Shown piece by piece: positions 35,890-48,003 of a stretch of 64,000 bases of DNA. The position numbers and the translations under genes are program-made. A model generated the notes under the pieces. That model worked only from the letters and a program-made list of their open reading frames with translations. It ran no database searches and was not told where the DNA came from. The number at the start of each line of letters is the position of its first letter. The first letter of the stretch is position 1. This DNA comes from Takakia lepidozioides (Eukaryota; Streptophyta; Takakiopsida; Takakiales; Takakiaceae), in NCBI GenBank assembly GCA_030704615.1, contig CM060734.1, positions 31,822,042-31,886,041 on the forward strand, given 5' to 3'.

Positions 35890-38800
35890 GAGAAATTCGA
35901 GGCTCCAGAAATTGCATCTAGCTGTTTCCATGTGGCGCATGCCATCCATAGACATATTAATGCAAACTGTGATCTATCAAATGAGCTCTCAAGTGAACAT
36001 TATTCTGAAGCTACTTACAACGAGATCGAAGCATTCTTCAAGAGTGGAAAAGTCATGCTAGTTGCAATCTATTTTTCACCTGTAGTAGTAGTCTATACTT
36101 GACTGACTGTTCTTGTGAACCTAGTATCAATTGGCTATGTATGATGTACGCTTTCCCTAGGGACATCAGTTACTATACTAGAACCCTCCCACTGCCGTTT
36201 GGGGAGGTTTAACTTTCAAGGGGATATATCTACTTGTTGTGGGGGCAGTGGGAAGAAGCTTACCTTGAGTTCGACCAGTGTATATTATTCTAACCCACAA
36301 AGAGCTTATCAACTTTAAATCAAATGGAATGGGTTTATTGGGAGGGCTCAGATGGTTCAAGGGCTCGAATTTGAGATACTAGTTCCTGGAAGCAAGAGCA
36401 TCAATCTGATCCCAGCGAACGTGGTACGGACCCATGATCCAAGTTTTTGATCCTTGCCTTTTAAGAAACCCCGTCAAGATTGTTTATGGACAATGTTCAT
36501 GAATGTGCTCAAACCCGAAGGACCGCTGGCCAATGTGTTAGTCTGAGCAAGAATGTTTTCTCTGATTTCTTGCTCTGTTCAACTGTAGATTCCAGATAGA
36601 TTGCTGAAGTTCTGCTCATTTGAGTAAGAGTTGGGAGTACATATCATTTGAAAACGGCTATTATAATAAGAAGTCGAGGCATTGTTCGCATTGCAGGACG
36701 ATTTGACAGAGTGGATTGGAGCCCTTGGAAAATCAGCTGACTATGCACGAGGGATACTTAAAGGAGACAATTATGATCATACTGGACCTGAGGTATAGTT
36801 TCTGCCAACAAGTAGTAAAGCATAGAATCTAGATACATGCATCCTCGTGTGCACTAGACATGCATCGTATCGTGATTGTACCGTGACAGTACTTACAAAG
36901 CCAAAGCAGTTCTTCTTAAGTTAGTTTTTTATAATCCTACCTAGATTCAACGAGTTTGTTTCGGTTTAACACATGCTTTGATCACTATAATAGTATGTTG
37001 ATAGGAGGCAGTAGGATCAGCACAAGATGAGTCACCATCTGGCGACGTGGAAGGGAGAGACTTCAATGAGGGAGGATATGGTATAGACGATCATGACGAG
37101 GGTGGAAACTATCAAGAAAGCTTTGACCAAGTCCATGATGGAGCCTATGAGACACACGACCACTTAAAAGCTCGACACCACAAGGGAAAAGACCACCGAA
37201 GTCGAGATTGGAAAGGTTTCAAGTGGAATGAAGGTCGGCACAGTAGAGACCGTGGGAGAAGAGATGTCCGAGACTGGCATGGTGGAGGTTATCATGAGTC
37301 AACCAGCTCAACTGCAACTGTAAGAGCTCTAGAAATCTCTTATCTACTCAGGTGCCATCATGATTGACCTTTTCCAAATCAAAGTACTGTCTGTGGAATT
37401 CCCTCTAAAGTTTCTAGATTTAGCATCGATGGACATTGTGTGGTCTATCATAAATTGGTGGGATTCATGTATCTGCTTACCAGGGGCCACCTCCAACTTT
37501 TCAGAAGCCACGGGCAGAAAACAATGATTTCATGAAAATGACCACAGAGAGATGGAGAGAAGAGAGGGAAAACGATTATGTTAGACTGCCCGGAAATCCG
37601 ATAGCTGGAAACCCAATGGGGTCCAATCCCATGGGTGGTGGAGGTATAATTCAGTTCTACATTGAAAATGGAGGTAACTCAGTGACGCCCTCCCAAATCT
37701 TTACTTGCCAAACAGACAATATGGAATATTCATGTCTTCATCATCACATTCAAAGCTGACACTAGTCAATCAAGTGCTTTTAGAGGATTCTGTAAGGTAG
37801 TTCGAACAACTATTTGCTCAACACATCATGAATAATGTATAATGGATTAGGACATCACATGATCCAGGACGATAAATTTATTGTGCAGGTCGGGGACACA
37901 ACTTAAATCCACACCTGGATGCGAGAGGTGATTACGAATGTGAGAGATCAAGAGAGTATATAAGTCGTGGAGATCATTCTAGTGACTCACGGACAAGGGG
38001 TTCACATAATGAATCTTCTCCAAGAAACAAACCCTCGAGACGCAATCATGGAAAGAGACAAGTCTTTCAAGACCGAAAATGTTACAATACGCAAAAGAAT
38101 AGTGGATATAAGAAGCACCCTAGTCATCACGTCGATAACTTCAATATACAAGATGATAACGAAGGTATTGATGAACGAGAAAGCCTTTCGTCTGGAGGGG
38201 ACCAAACAGTCTGTGGAAGTAGCAAGGATGTTTGTGGAGGACATCATGGTTCATGTGGAGGTTGTAGGGAGGATGAGTTATATGATGAAGAATATGACAG
38301 TATATGTGGTGGTAGAGAAGAGTATAACAACAAGGACTTCTGTAATGAGAGATCGTACACGAGAGTGTCTCCATGTGTTTATGGAGATGAGTTTAGAGGT
38401 TCAAAACAAGACAACAAAGTTAGAAAACAATTTCGAAATTTTGATCACAGTAGCAAACCTGGATCAGTTTACAGTGGGGGGCACGATTATCATGAAAGGG
38501 AAAACAGTTCTGGATCGCGAGAACCTCGAAATAGGGATGACAATGAAAGCTGGGATGTAGAAAATGAATATCCTAATTTCAAGTATGAGAGACAATATGA
38601 CCAATTATCAGAGAAGTCAAAATCTATAGATAGTAGTATGTCACATGGTCGGGAGAGAAGAGGTAGAGATAGATCAAACGAAGGGTCGATTATGGATTAT
38701 GATCAAAATGAGCAAAGAGATGCGAGCATGAATTGTCACGAGAGGCACAAAGATCCATCGTCATCAAGGAGACATATGGAGAAAATTAGTGATTGTGATA

Positions 38801-40068
38801 ATTATCGAAATATTAGTCTAGCGCATCATCATCTTAAGCTTCGAAATGAAAGTCAAGGTGGAGAGCATACACACCATAGTTTTGAGGATGGTCCTAATGT
38901 AAGGCAAGCCAAGAATAAAGGAGAACTTAAGAATTCGAAAGCTAGAGATGATCATGGGAGAGATTATAGGCACGTTAATCAGATTATCGGGGAGGTTGAT
39001 GATAGAGATATTAAAAGATTGGATAGAAGACAACGAGGTCGTTCATGGGAGGAGGTTCAGCTTCAAGAAAAACGGGTTGATTATTTTAATATTGAAGATA
39101 ATAATTTTGTACGCTCACCTCGAGAAGATGAAGGACACCGTGACACTAGCAGAAGACAACGACAGCGGTCATTGGAGGAGGTTGAGTCTGAAGAAGGAAG
39201 AAAAAATGATAATTATAGTAATGTGCCAAGTAATGATCTCGGTCGTGGAGGACCACCAAGGGTGAATATAGGTCCTTCCTTTGAGGAGTTTGAGATTGAA
39301 GAACAAGATGACAATGACTTTGCCAATGAACATCTGCCTTACAAAGAAAATCCGGCGTTGAGAGATGAAAATACATTAATTATAACATATGAGGAAGTTG
39401 ACTCAAAACATGACAACAAGAGAGATTTTCATCAAACGACGACAAGAACATTGATGCATCAGATCACTCCTCCCTTATATGATGAAGATCAAGACAGGTT
39501 TGGAATTAGCTACACAGACTCTGACAATAGACATAAACATGAGACTACGCGAGATTTTGGGGTTGGAGTTAGAGAGCGAAACAATGATCCATCGAAGGAT
39601 CTCCTAGAGACAAGAAGTTACGACAAAGACCACCGTTTCGGAAGATTTGATAAGACAACTTTGTATTCTTCGCAAAGCCTTCACGAAGATGGCGATATGC
39701 AACCTACACGATATGGTTCGACAAGTCGTCTTGCAAACCAAGTAGAACCTTTCCAAATGGAAAGAGACGATGAGTCTGGAGAGATGGTGAACCATTTGTC
39801 AATGTCAAGTAAATTAACAAGTAGAGACGGAAGCAGCACACCAATGGATATGATTCGGCGAGCCACTGAAACATTGAAGATGTTGAGTGATATGAATATG
39901 GACGAATTGATTCAAAACTCCGAACGACAGGAATCCAACGGGAAAGTGAAATGTGTAGGGAATCGTATTTTGCAACAAGATGAGGATGGCAAGGGTGCCA
40001 TGTCAATCTCTTTCAGTATGACAGAGGATGTTAATCCAACATGTCGAGATCGTTCTACCGATTCCTGA
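35890..40068 (+). CDS. Large highly charged, probably disordered protein (multi-exon), unrecognised
   Basis: Exons that join in phase: about 35890-36050 (KFEAPEIASSCFHVAHAIHR), 36697-36792 (DDLTEWIGALGKSADYARGI), 37005-37319, 37484-37673 (GNPIAGNPMGSNPMGGGG) and a final 2.2-kb exon 37889-40068. The fourth exon ends one base into a Gly codon that the last exon completes. The product exceeds 900 residues. Most of it is Asp/Glu/Arg/Lys/His/Ser-rich with RD, RE and HHK patches, as in splicing or nuclear-body proteins. Within 39010-39310 a degenerate repeat RRQRGRSWEEV..RRQRQRSLEEV is visible. The C-terminus is more ordered-looking (DMIRRATETLKMLSDMNMDEL). I recognise no catalytic domain. The 5' end is uncertain and further upstream exons are possible. 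The first exon is the weakest. Confidence 0.6.
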
Positions 40069-41197
40069 CTATCCTTTTCACCATCGCCATCATCATCTCT
40101 TCACCTTCACCACATGATGTCTACATGCGTCTCCACCCTTTATGTACGTGTATTTTGTGTATATTTTTCTATTATCTCTTACTATTTAATTTTCTTTGAA
40201 TCCTCTTTTTTTCATGGCTACAACTACAAGTCTACCCCATGTAAATGGCCTGTCAAATTTAGTGCGTAGCCAAATTTAAATAGACTAATTGAAGATAAAA
40301 TTTATACATATGACAAAAGTATTCTATGATGTAAACAAAATTCTATATATGTTATTTTTAAATAAAGCGGGAGAGATACCTTATTAATCAAACTAGAAAT
40401 GAGGAAAAAGTAACCTCGGAGAAGCCATAAAGCGAGTATAGATGGGATATTATTTATCATCATTTGATTTCATTTAAGAAGATTATTGACCCCTATTGAA
40501 GCAAAATATAAAGTAATGGCTTGTTGCTGGACATTTCATCATGGACCAATGCGTATGTTCCATATTCTTTCTTTCTTTTTATTGTTGATTAACCATTTGG
40601 AAAGTCTTTCAAACTAGCTAGAATCTTGCTAAATATACCAAACATAAATTATTCCTATACAACAATCGATAGGAAATGGAAATACAGATCTATGTGTCTT
40701 TTGTCTTATGTGATGAGATGGTAGATTGGGGTTCGTATTTGGATTTATGAGCCAACTCAATAGAAACTTTTGTCTTGATCATGTTGCGATCATTTTGTTT
40801 TAAAGAGAGGTGGACTTTTTGTTAAAAACAGCAAAGTGAATGTACATTTGATATATAAAATAGGGAAAGATTTCATGTTTTTAGGATTTCTAATTAAGGA
40901 AGTTTGATAAAGTGGGGTGGAACCTACTAGGCACGAAAGCTGGATCTCAAGTAATGTTTGTCTAAATAGGGCTAAACATCCAAGTACAAAAAGTTCCATA
41001 CATAGGTTGTGTCAAGGCGTTTATTCCAATGGATTGAAATCCCCAAGACGCAAAGGATTTCTTACAAATTGTTGTGTCTTGTGTGCATGTATTGATCATT
41101 TACATTTCGTTGGTAAGGTCAGCTATAACACCAAGAAAGCAAGAAAGCAACTTAATTTCATATTCCTACATGCAATTTTTAGTCTCATTTCTCTGAC
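40069..41197. other. Intergenic region and P450 promoter
   Basis: AT-rich with no ORF of note. From about 40878 to the P450 ATG at 41198 the sequence is duplicated at 58452-58802 in front of the second P450 copy, so the promoter was copied with the gene. Near 40365-40440 a short repeat-like stretch resembles material in CFAP57 introns (GGGAGAGATACC, GAAGCCATAAAGC). Confidence 0.5.
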
Positions 41198-42847
41198 ATG
41201 GAGCTTGCGTCCAATTTATGGTTCTTTCTTGTTGGGGTGGTTAGTCTTATACTCTACCTCACATGGCTAGCTTCAAAAAGGACGTCTCTACCCCCTGGAC
41301 CACCTAGGTGGCCCATTGTTGGATCCCTGTTTTATTTGAGCAAACTCCCTCATCGTTCCATGGAAGAGCTCGCAAAAAAATATGGGCCAATTATGTATTT
41401 GCGCCTAGGGTATTTGAATCACATTGTAATTTCAAATGCAGAAATGGCCAGGGAGGTGCTGAAGACTCACGATGCAGCATTTGCATCTAGGCCTACCTCC
41501 ACAGCAGGCAAATATGCAGGTCTCGACTATTCTGATATCATTTTCGCACAATATGGAGATCATTGGCGTCTACTCCGCAAAATATGTGCTACAGAGTTGT
41601 TCACGCAAGCAAGACTCAACACTTTTGCAACTGCACGCCATGATGAGGTGGCATGTATGGTGCAAAGCTTATACAACCATGGAGGAAAAATTGTGGAAAT
41701 AAGGCCTACCTTCCATCAACTAACCAGCAACCAAATTTGTCGAATGTTGTTTGGAAAACGTCGCGAGAAATCAGATGGTCTTATTGGGAATGAGTTTGAT
41801 GATTTCTTCAATTGTATTTCAGAGATGGTGGAAGTTGTGGGAAGATTTAACGTTGGTGATTTGATGCCAGCCCTACGGCCGTTCGATTTACAAGGACTTG
41901 AAAGACAAATGAAACGCATCAGAACACGAATGGAAACTCAACTTTCTAACATCTTAAACGAATACAAGAAGGGAACCAAAGTGGTCGTTGATTCCACTAT
42001 CAAAGATTTTGTCGAAATTTTGATGGGTCTTAACGATAAACTTGACGAGAAATCAATAATGGCAGTTTTGGTGGTACGTCATGTGTACGTTACAACTGTT
42101 TTATCTCTTATAATTTCTAAGTTATATATTCAATATACATTGGAATCATGTCATGTATCTTCTAATGAATTTGTTCACTGACAAAAGAGATATTATTTCT
42201 TGAAAGTACAGGATATGCTCGGAGGAGGTACAGATACATCTGCAACAACCCTGGAATGGGCTTTGACTGAACTTATCCATCACCCCGAAATTATGAATAG
42301 AGCACAAGAAGAACTTGAGAGAGTTGTGGGCGAGAATAGGCCAGTATTGGAGTCAGATCTTCCCAATTTGCATTATTTGCAAGCTATTGTCAAAGAGAAT
42401 TTTCGTCTACACCCTGTAGTTCCATTGACAATTCCTCACTTTAACAACACGGATACTCAAATCCTCAACTACAACATCCCTGCAAACTCGAATGTACTTG
42501 TGAGTATTTGGGCTATTGGTCGCGATCCAAAGACATGGGATAAGCCTCTCGAATTCAATCCAGATCGTTTTCTGCATTCTGATATCAATGTTTTAGGATC
42601 AAATTACACTATATTACCATTTGGATCGGGTCGTCGAGGATGCCCTGGTTTGAATCTTGCCCAACTCATGGTGCAATGCAGTCTTGCAGCAATTCTTCAT
42701 GCATTTGACTGGTCTCCACAACCAGGCGTTAAGCCAGAGGATATGAATCTGATGGAAGCCTTTGGGGCTGCGTGCCCAACTGCTGAACCTCTTGTTGCTC
42801 TTGCAAAGCCTCGTCTATCAGCCCAAGTATACAAGAGACTCATGTAG
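41198..42847 (+). CDS. CYP71-clan cytochrome P450 (intact)
   Basis: Two exons, 41198-42073 and 42212-42847, encode about 503 residues, the usual length. P450s of this clan are ER-anchored heme monooxygenases that use NADPH-P450 reductase, typically in phenylpropanoid, flavonoid or terpenoid metabolism. Visible landmarks in order: an N-terminal membrane anchor (LWFFLVGVVSLILYL), the proline hinge PPGPPRWPIVG, the oxygen-binding I-helix GGGTDTSATT at the start of exon 2, the K-helix KENFRLHP (E-x-x-R), FNPDRF, and the heme loop FGSGRRGCPG with its Cys ligand. The single phase-0 intron just before the I-helix is typical of the A-type clan. The substrate cannot be read from sequence. A second, broken copy lies 17.6 kb downstream. 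Confidence 0.92.
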
Positions 42848-44052
42848 ATAAGTAGATAGCTGAGGAAGAGTACTAGATGTGCAATTGAAAATGTCTTTTT
42901 GCAATGGTAGAGGTAGTAAATGACAAATGAACTTTGTTTCAAACTTCTTCAATGATGATGAAAAAAATTATCTACAACCGAACTTGTAAACCAATTAATA
43001 GTGGAATTAAAAGATAGACGGATGCCAGACCATTTCTGAACTTAAGTGGAATTGTGTGAAGGTTTGATAGTAATTAAGGGTAGTGGTAGGAACTAATGTC
43101 ACAATCTATAAATGTAATATTATTGTAGATGAAAATTGGGTCATAAATATTGATAAGTCCAAATACATGAAATGATAAGGGTTGCATGTAGAGTTCTAGT
43201 TTAGACATTCAAGAATGGTGGAAATCTTAACCCCTAAACGCCCACCAAGCCCATTTTGGGCTTTAAATGGATAAAGAAAATTTTGAATAACTTTTTAGTT
43301 TCTCCATGGAATAGCGCAAACTAAAAAGTATAGTGCTCTTGGGCGGGATGTGTATTTTCCATGAGCCATGAGCACGTTTAAGCATGAGCGGGGGAAAAAA
43401 TGACCATGAGCAGAGTGCACATAATGGAATATAGTCCACATTCGGCCCATCTGAAACTATTTTGGGAGAGCTTTTCATAATCAGAAACGACTCGGTTTTC
43501 CCTCATCATAAGGAATTGAAGTTAGGCTCGGATGCAACAAAGTAGGTTCGGCAGCAACCCAAATTGGGGAAGTTGGTGCTGACTTATAGTCTGCAATGCT
43601 ATTACAGATGGGATGAGGCAACCACGGGAATCGGTCCGTCTTCTATAACCGCAGTCCAACGTGGCCATGTGTTAGTGCTTCAAATAGAATATACATTCCC
43701 ACTGGATAGAGTACTCTTGGATAGAAAATCTATGTATTCGTAGTGTCAAACCATTGCAGAAAAGCAATAAGGGCCCACCCGTATAGTCGACGCAGAGTAC
43801 ACACTTCCCCGACGGCAAGTTCCCTTCATTGGTGGGCTCCAAATTTACAAAAAAAAATCAAATTATTAGGACACGTTTTGACTTATTGGAAAAAATAAGC
43901 TGGAGGTCGGTGCCGACTTATTTTAGATTTTGAGCACATAAAATTAGTTTGGGTCGAAGTTGATCAGAGGGAAGAAAAGGACAGATTAGAAAAATATAGG
44001 GCAGCGCCGACTTGGCGTGGACAAAGTCAGATTGGGTTTATAAAAATAATCT

Positions 44053-44072
44053 ATAAGTCGGCGCCGACTTAT
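44053..44072. repeat. Perfect 20-bp palindrome
   Basis: The sequence ATAAGTCGGCGCCGACTTAT equals its own reverse complement. It is one of at least five copies of the GTCGGNNCCGAC core between 43.9 and 45.8 kb. Confidence 0.9.
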
Positions 44073-44547
44073 GTTCCAATATGAACACATAAAATCAGAT
44101 TTAGCCAATATCAAACAACAAACACAATAGTGAACAACAAGGCACAATCTAGGTCGTTGCTTAAGAATTTGTTTGCTTATGCTATGATTATTTGTGGTCT
44201 GGGCTCGCAGATTTTTCAAACCCCGGAAGTGTCCTCACAGGAGATTGGAAAACATACATACTGCCTCAAACCCACCGTCGCTGAATAGTCGGCACCGACT
44301 TCAAGTGAGAGAATATTGTCTGCCTTCTGTCGCGACGACCAAAAAAGAAGGCCATGACTGACCAAGAGTGACGAACGTTTGAAGGCATTCCTTCCTGAAG
44401 CTCAAACAGACTACAGTTTAAAGTCGGCACCGACTTTACAGGTGGAAAATATTTGAAATTGCTTCAAAATCATCTGAAAATACGTTTGTCTAGGACACAA
44501 ACAGTTCGGCTGATGTGAGCATGTCTAGAGCCCTCACAGTTTCCTGT

Positions 44548-44865
44548 TCAAAGTGTTTTTTCTAGGAAAAGAAGATGTGTCAAACTGTCATTGGGATTGT
44601 CACCGTCATATTCCAACGCTATAGCCTGCAATACCCCAACAACTAGTGTCCCCGGAAAATGACCTTCCTCTAACTCTAGCCCAACTCTCAAAACCTTCTC
44701 CGGGCTAAGAAATCTCTCTGAACCCGAGCCCTCGTCACCACTATCATCACTACATTCTTCCTTAGTGGGGGGATCGGGGCTTCCCAAACCCTCTTCCGCA
44801 GATACATCTACATATTCCCGTATCCGACCAAGTTGCAGAGTAGCCTTGTTAGATGTGCTGGCCAT
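44548..44865 (-). CDS. Hypothetical acidic 105-residue protein
   Basis: The ORF starts at an ATG (MASTSNKATLQLGRIREY) and ends at a stop after LLFLEKTL. It is strongly acidic (KEECSDDSGDEGSGSE) with a more ordered second half (VLRVGLELEEGHFPGTLVVG). It has no known motif and no obvious partner. The palindromic GTCGG repeats lie on both sides, so it may be part of an unrecognised mobile element or a gene relic. Codon-level support is weak. Confidence 0.3.
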   Translation of the reverse strand: MASTSNKATLQLGRIREYVDVSAEEGLGSPDPPTKEECSDDSGDEGSGSERFLSPEKVLRVGLELEEGHFPGTLVVGVLQAIALEYDGDNPNDSLTHLLFLEKTL

Positions 44866-45754
44866 TCTGGTTGCTGAGAAAGTCTTGTAAATGGCTCTTC
44901 ATGTGCTTGAGCATGTGCAACTGTTGCAGCATAGGGAGGAAGATCGAAGCTCTTCTCAGGAGTATGTAACGTCGCAAGTCATTCCTGCAGTTTTAGCCTC
45001 TTCTCCCTCGCATCTTCTTCCCTCCGAAAATTTGTTGAACATCATGGAATACCGCTGATGGCCGCAATGTTCCGCTTCGAACCATGCGTCTGCGGTTCAT
45101 CGCTGCAAGGAGGACAAAACAGAGATTCAGATCATGCAACTAGAGAAGCCACAAATGAAGACAACTATACTAACTCCAGTGAATGCGCAATCAATGCAAT
45201 TACTTAGAAGGTCGACTTACTCACTCCAGCGATTGTATGTAAAATTTGTGCGACCCTTCCCAGTCTTTGTTCAGCCATTTGTTGTCGCCAGGGGTGTCAC
45301 TTTCATTTTGGGTCGGTGGTGCCGCCCGCTATAATCCACACAGCCTCTCTCGGATGAGCTCTTCATCGGACCCTTCGAAAGCGAGCAAATGTTGACCGCA
45401 AATGCTCGCAGTCACCATCGAGGACCCACATCCCACTGTCAAATCAACCACTGATCCCCCTTCCAATGAACACATCTCCATGAATGTCTACATGAATCTT
45501 GGGTTTTTCTCCCGTGCTCCCCGGAAGAAGGTTTCATCCTGCCGTTTGTGCAGTCTATCCGCTCTCACCATATTCGTCACAACATCGACCTCAATTATGG
45601 CATTATGGTCATTGTCCAGCTTCTGAGCAATCTCCCGAAAGTTCATATCACTCTCCATGCCTTTTCAGAAGGCAGAATGGGAAGAGTATGATAATCTGCA
45701 CGATTCACTGTCAGGAAGATTGTCTGGAACTTCATAGGACATTATGCTAGGCCT

Positions 45755-46085
45755 GTCATAGTCGGTACCGACTATGACTCCCGAGTGCTGAGTAAGCGTT
45801 AGTACTTGACATGTTGACTATTGGCAAGTGCACACAAATATCTCACCCACATCCAATAATCGCCGCTACCGACTATGACTCTCGGGTGCCGAGTAAGCGT
45901 TAGTAATTTACATGCAGTGTATTGGCAAGTGCACACTGCAAGTATCCCACCCATGTCCAGTAGTCTATACCAACTATAACTCCCAGGTACAGAATAAGCG
46001 TTAGTACTTCACATGCAATGTATTGGCCAGTGCACACCACGTCATTCCCACCCAGGTCCAATAGTAGATAACGACTACTGGACAT
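45755..46085. repeat. 101-bp tandem repeat (about three units) with a perfect 24-bp palindrome
   Basis: The string TAAGCGTTAGTA occurs at 45793, 45894 and 45995, exactly 101 bases apart. Around it the units align over their whole length (ACTATGACTCCCGAGTG-type start, TATTGGCAAGTGCACAC middle, CACCCACATCCAATA end). The first unit opens with a 24-bp perfect palindrome at 45755-45778 (half site GTCATAGTCGGT); later units keep decayed forms of it. Confidence 0.9.
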
Positions 46086-46534
46086 TCACCAAACGTGCTT
46101 TGAAACAGATTCTAGACGCTCAGGTGTACAAGACATCCAAATCCTCACACACATAAATCCATCCACAGCAGATAAATGAGCAGGTCCCACCCACCTGTGG
46201 CTGCCCTACTTCTCCTGACTGAAAAGGAATTATGTTGATGCAAATCCATTTTTTCCTGATAACCCCTCTGGACCGACACATCTGCGAACTTCAACCTCTG
46301 TCCTAGTATCCCCCTTGCAGAAAATCACAATGCAACCCTCCTCTTTTAGCAAGGAAGATGCCAGTGTCAATGCATGAGAACTATATCATTTGTCTTTGCA
46401 TTCCAACCCGGAACAACATGGTCTCTGCCAATCCCTATCACAAATTGTCCATCATGGAGATCCACTAAAACCAAGTCTGCCGGGCTGCTTTGGTTGACAA
46501 CATAACACCCCTAGGGACACGGTGGACAAGGTCT

Positions 46535-46542
46535 GTGGAGCG
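46535..46542. repeat. Target-site duplication, left copy (GTGGAGCG)
   Basis: The eight bases GTGGAGCG immediately precede the left terminal inverted repeat. They are repeated exactly after the right one at 56847-56854. Confidence 0.92.
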
Positions 46543-46558
46543 CCCGGGGGGTGCACTC
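46543..46558 (+). repeat. Left terminal inverted repeat of the transposon
   Basis: CCCGGGGGGTGCACTC, exactly inverted at 56831-56846. A further shared word CACGTGCGT lies about 20-30 bases inside both ends. Confidence 0.92.
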
Positions 46559-46587
46559 CTCATTAAATGTACCAGCCACGTGCGTGC

Positions 46588-46680
46588 ACAGGAGGGGGTA
46601 TTTTAAACCCCCCCATGTACAACATTATACATACAGAGGGGGGTTTAAAACACCTTAAATATAATTTTACAGGAGGGGGT
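46588..46680 (+). repeat. Left subterminal ACAGRRGGGG repeats
   Basis: Three direct copies: ACAGGAGGGGGT near 46588, ACAGAGGGGGGT near 46633 and ACAGGAGGGGGT near 46669. A further inverted G-run lies at 46606-46621. The same words occur in the same orientation at the right end. Such arrays are usual transposase-binding sites; the binding itself is inference. Confidence 0.75.
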
Positions 46681-46691
46681 TGTTGAGTTTT

Positions 46692-46795
46692 TAGGGATAA
46701 TGTAGTGGTAAGAATGGCGATTCCGCCGCGATGCATCCCGGGATCGAATCGTGGAATCGTCGTTTTGTATGTTTGTTTTTTTTTTTTTTTTTTCG
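46692..46795 (+). mobile_element. tRNA-like SINE relic with T-rich tail
   Basis: A polymerase III A-box-like string (TAGTGGTAAGAATGG, 46703-46717) and a B-box-like string (GGGATCGAATC, about 46740-46750) are spaced as in a tRNA. An uninterrupted T run of about 18 follows at 46776-46793. It sits just inside the left end of the DNA transposon. The anticodon arm is not well formed, so a working tRNA gene is unlikely. Confidence 0.55.
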
Positions 46796-47373
46796 CTCCA
46801 CGATCTTTCTCCCCTGACCTCCCGCGGCTTTCTCTTTTCTTTCTCCTCCTCTCCCGCGTTCGCCTTCCCTTCCGCGGGCTTTCTCTTTTTCCTCCTCTCC
46901 TCTCCCCTCCTCTCCACAGGGCATGGTAGGACAATGTGGTGAGGGCACCAGAATGTGTGAGGGCACTGACTTGGGAGAAGGTTTGAGGTTGTGATGTATG
47001 TAGAGGGCAGGAATCAAAGGGGATGAAGTAAGTGCGCGGGAATGTGGGGCAGGCCTGGGCTGATCGGTGATGATATGCGGGTGTGGTGGCGGATTGTTGT
47101 GCAGCAATGACAGGAGGACATGGGCATCAAGATTCCCAGTCATCAGAGTTAATGAGCACATTAGGCCTATTTTCTTTCCTAATAATGATTGGCGTGACAC
47201 AATGGTTGTACTCACTGTATCAGGCCTATTCTCATCCTTATTGAATCCAAACAGCCAGAGGGACAAGATGCCCCTAAGTGTACAGAACTTGAACGTCCTG
47301 AATCTGAAGGATTTGGTACTCAAGAGTTTACACAAGACGAGCAAAATCTACACATGGGGTAACTGTCCCCCCT

Positions 47374-48003
47374 TTGCAGAACGGTTGGGCGTCCAGGAGC
47401 AATCCCAAGCTACCTAGACGACAAACAATTCACATGCAAAGGGCTGGCTTGCGGCTGGCCACTTTCAACTTCTCAGGGCTTACTAACCAAAGGAAACAAC
47501 TCGAAGTGGGACAAGTCCTTCGGACTAATGATATTCATATATGTGCTGGGCAAGAAACATGGGAAACTTCGGATAAACTGGTTGGAGATGTCAATGGTTA
47601 TAAATGGGCAGGTAGGATGTGTACTCTCAAGGCAGCCTCTGCCAAACGCGGTCAAAAAGGGGTTGGATTCTTTGTCCGTGATTTCTTGTTTGATAATTGT
47701 GAGATTATCAACAAGGGTTTGAGGTACGAACATAGTATCTGGCTAAAACTGAATCTGAAGGGCGGCATGAGTACGAAGGACCTCTTTGTGGGTTGTGTTT
47801 ACATGCCCACAGAGGGGACCCTTAGTGCTGACGCAGACAAAGCCTTCGAAGATGTAAAGCTGGACTGTGCTTCGTTCCTTGCCAAAGGTCAGGTAGTGCT
47901 ATTGGGTGACTTCAATGCCCGGGTGGGCAAAGGGCTCCATCAGGACGATATCATTGGGCCTTTTGGTGAGGACGAGCCCTCTATAAAGAGTGCTGCAATT
48001 TGA
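47374..48003 (+). pseudogene. LINE endonuclease domain
   Basis: The ORF shows the exonuclease/endonuclease/phosphatase hallmarks: RLATFNFSGLT (N-terminal Asn strand), HICAGQETW (metal-binding Glu), LFVGCVYMPTEG and VVLLGDFNARVG (active-site Asp and Asn). It breaks off after GEDEPSIKSAAI, before the terminal SDH motif. The inverted copy at 50755-51036 continues through that point (DIGTSDHFLD), so the missing part can be located. The domain would nick target DNA in an intact element. Confidence 0.8.

Larger units (their letters stand above)
42848..46534. other. Repeat-bearing intergenic region
   Basis: Sequence related to the P450 3' flank continues to about 43065. Beyond it are several copies of the palindromic core GTCGGNNCCGAC (43906, 44057, 44288, 44423, 45761), one 105-codon ORF on the minus strand (44548-44865) and a 101-bp tandem repeat (45755-46085). 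No other gene is supported. Confidence 0.5.

Noticed and set aside
45755-46085. CRISPR array
   Set aside because: The 101-bp units are contiguous similar copies without unique spacers, and the genome is eukaryotic.
46692-46765. A working tRNA gene
   Set aside because: A- and B-box-like strings are present, but the acceptor and anticodon stems do not pair convincingly.
46563-47344. Minus-strand ORFs of 90-217 residues rich in Arg, Glu and Lys
   Set aside because: They are read across a poly-T run and a pyrimidine-rich stretch, so the Lys/Arg/Glu runs are low-complexity artefacts; part of the region is a SINE-like unit.
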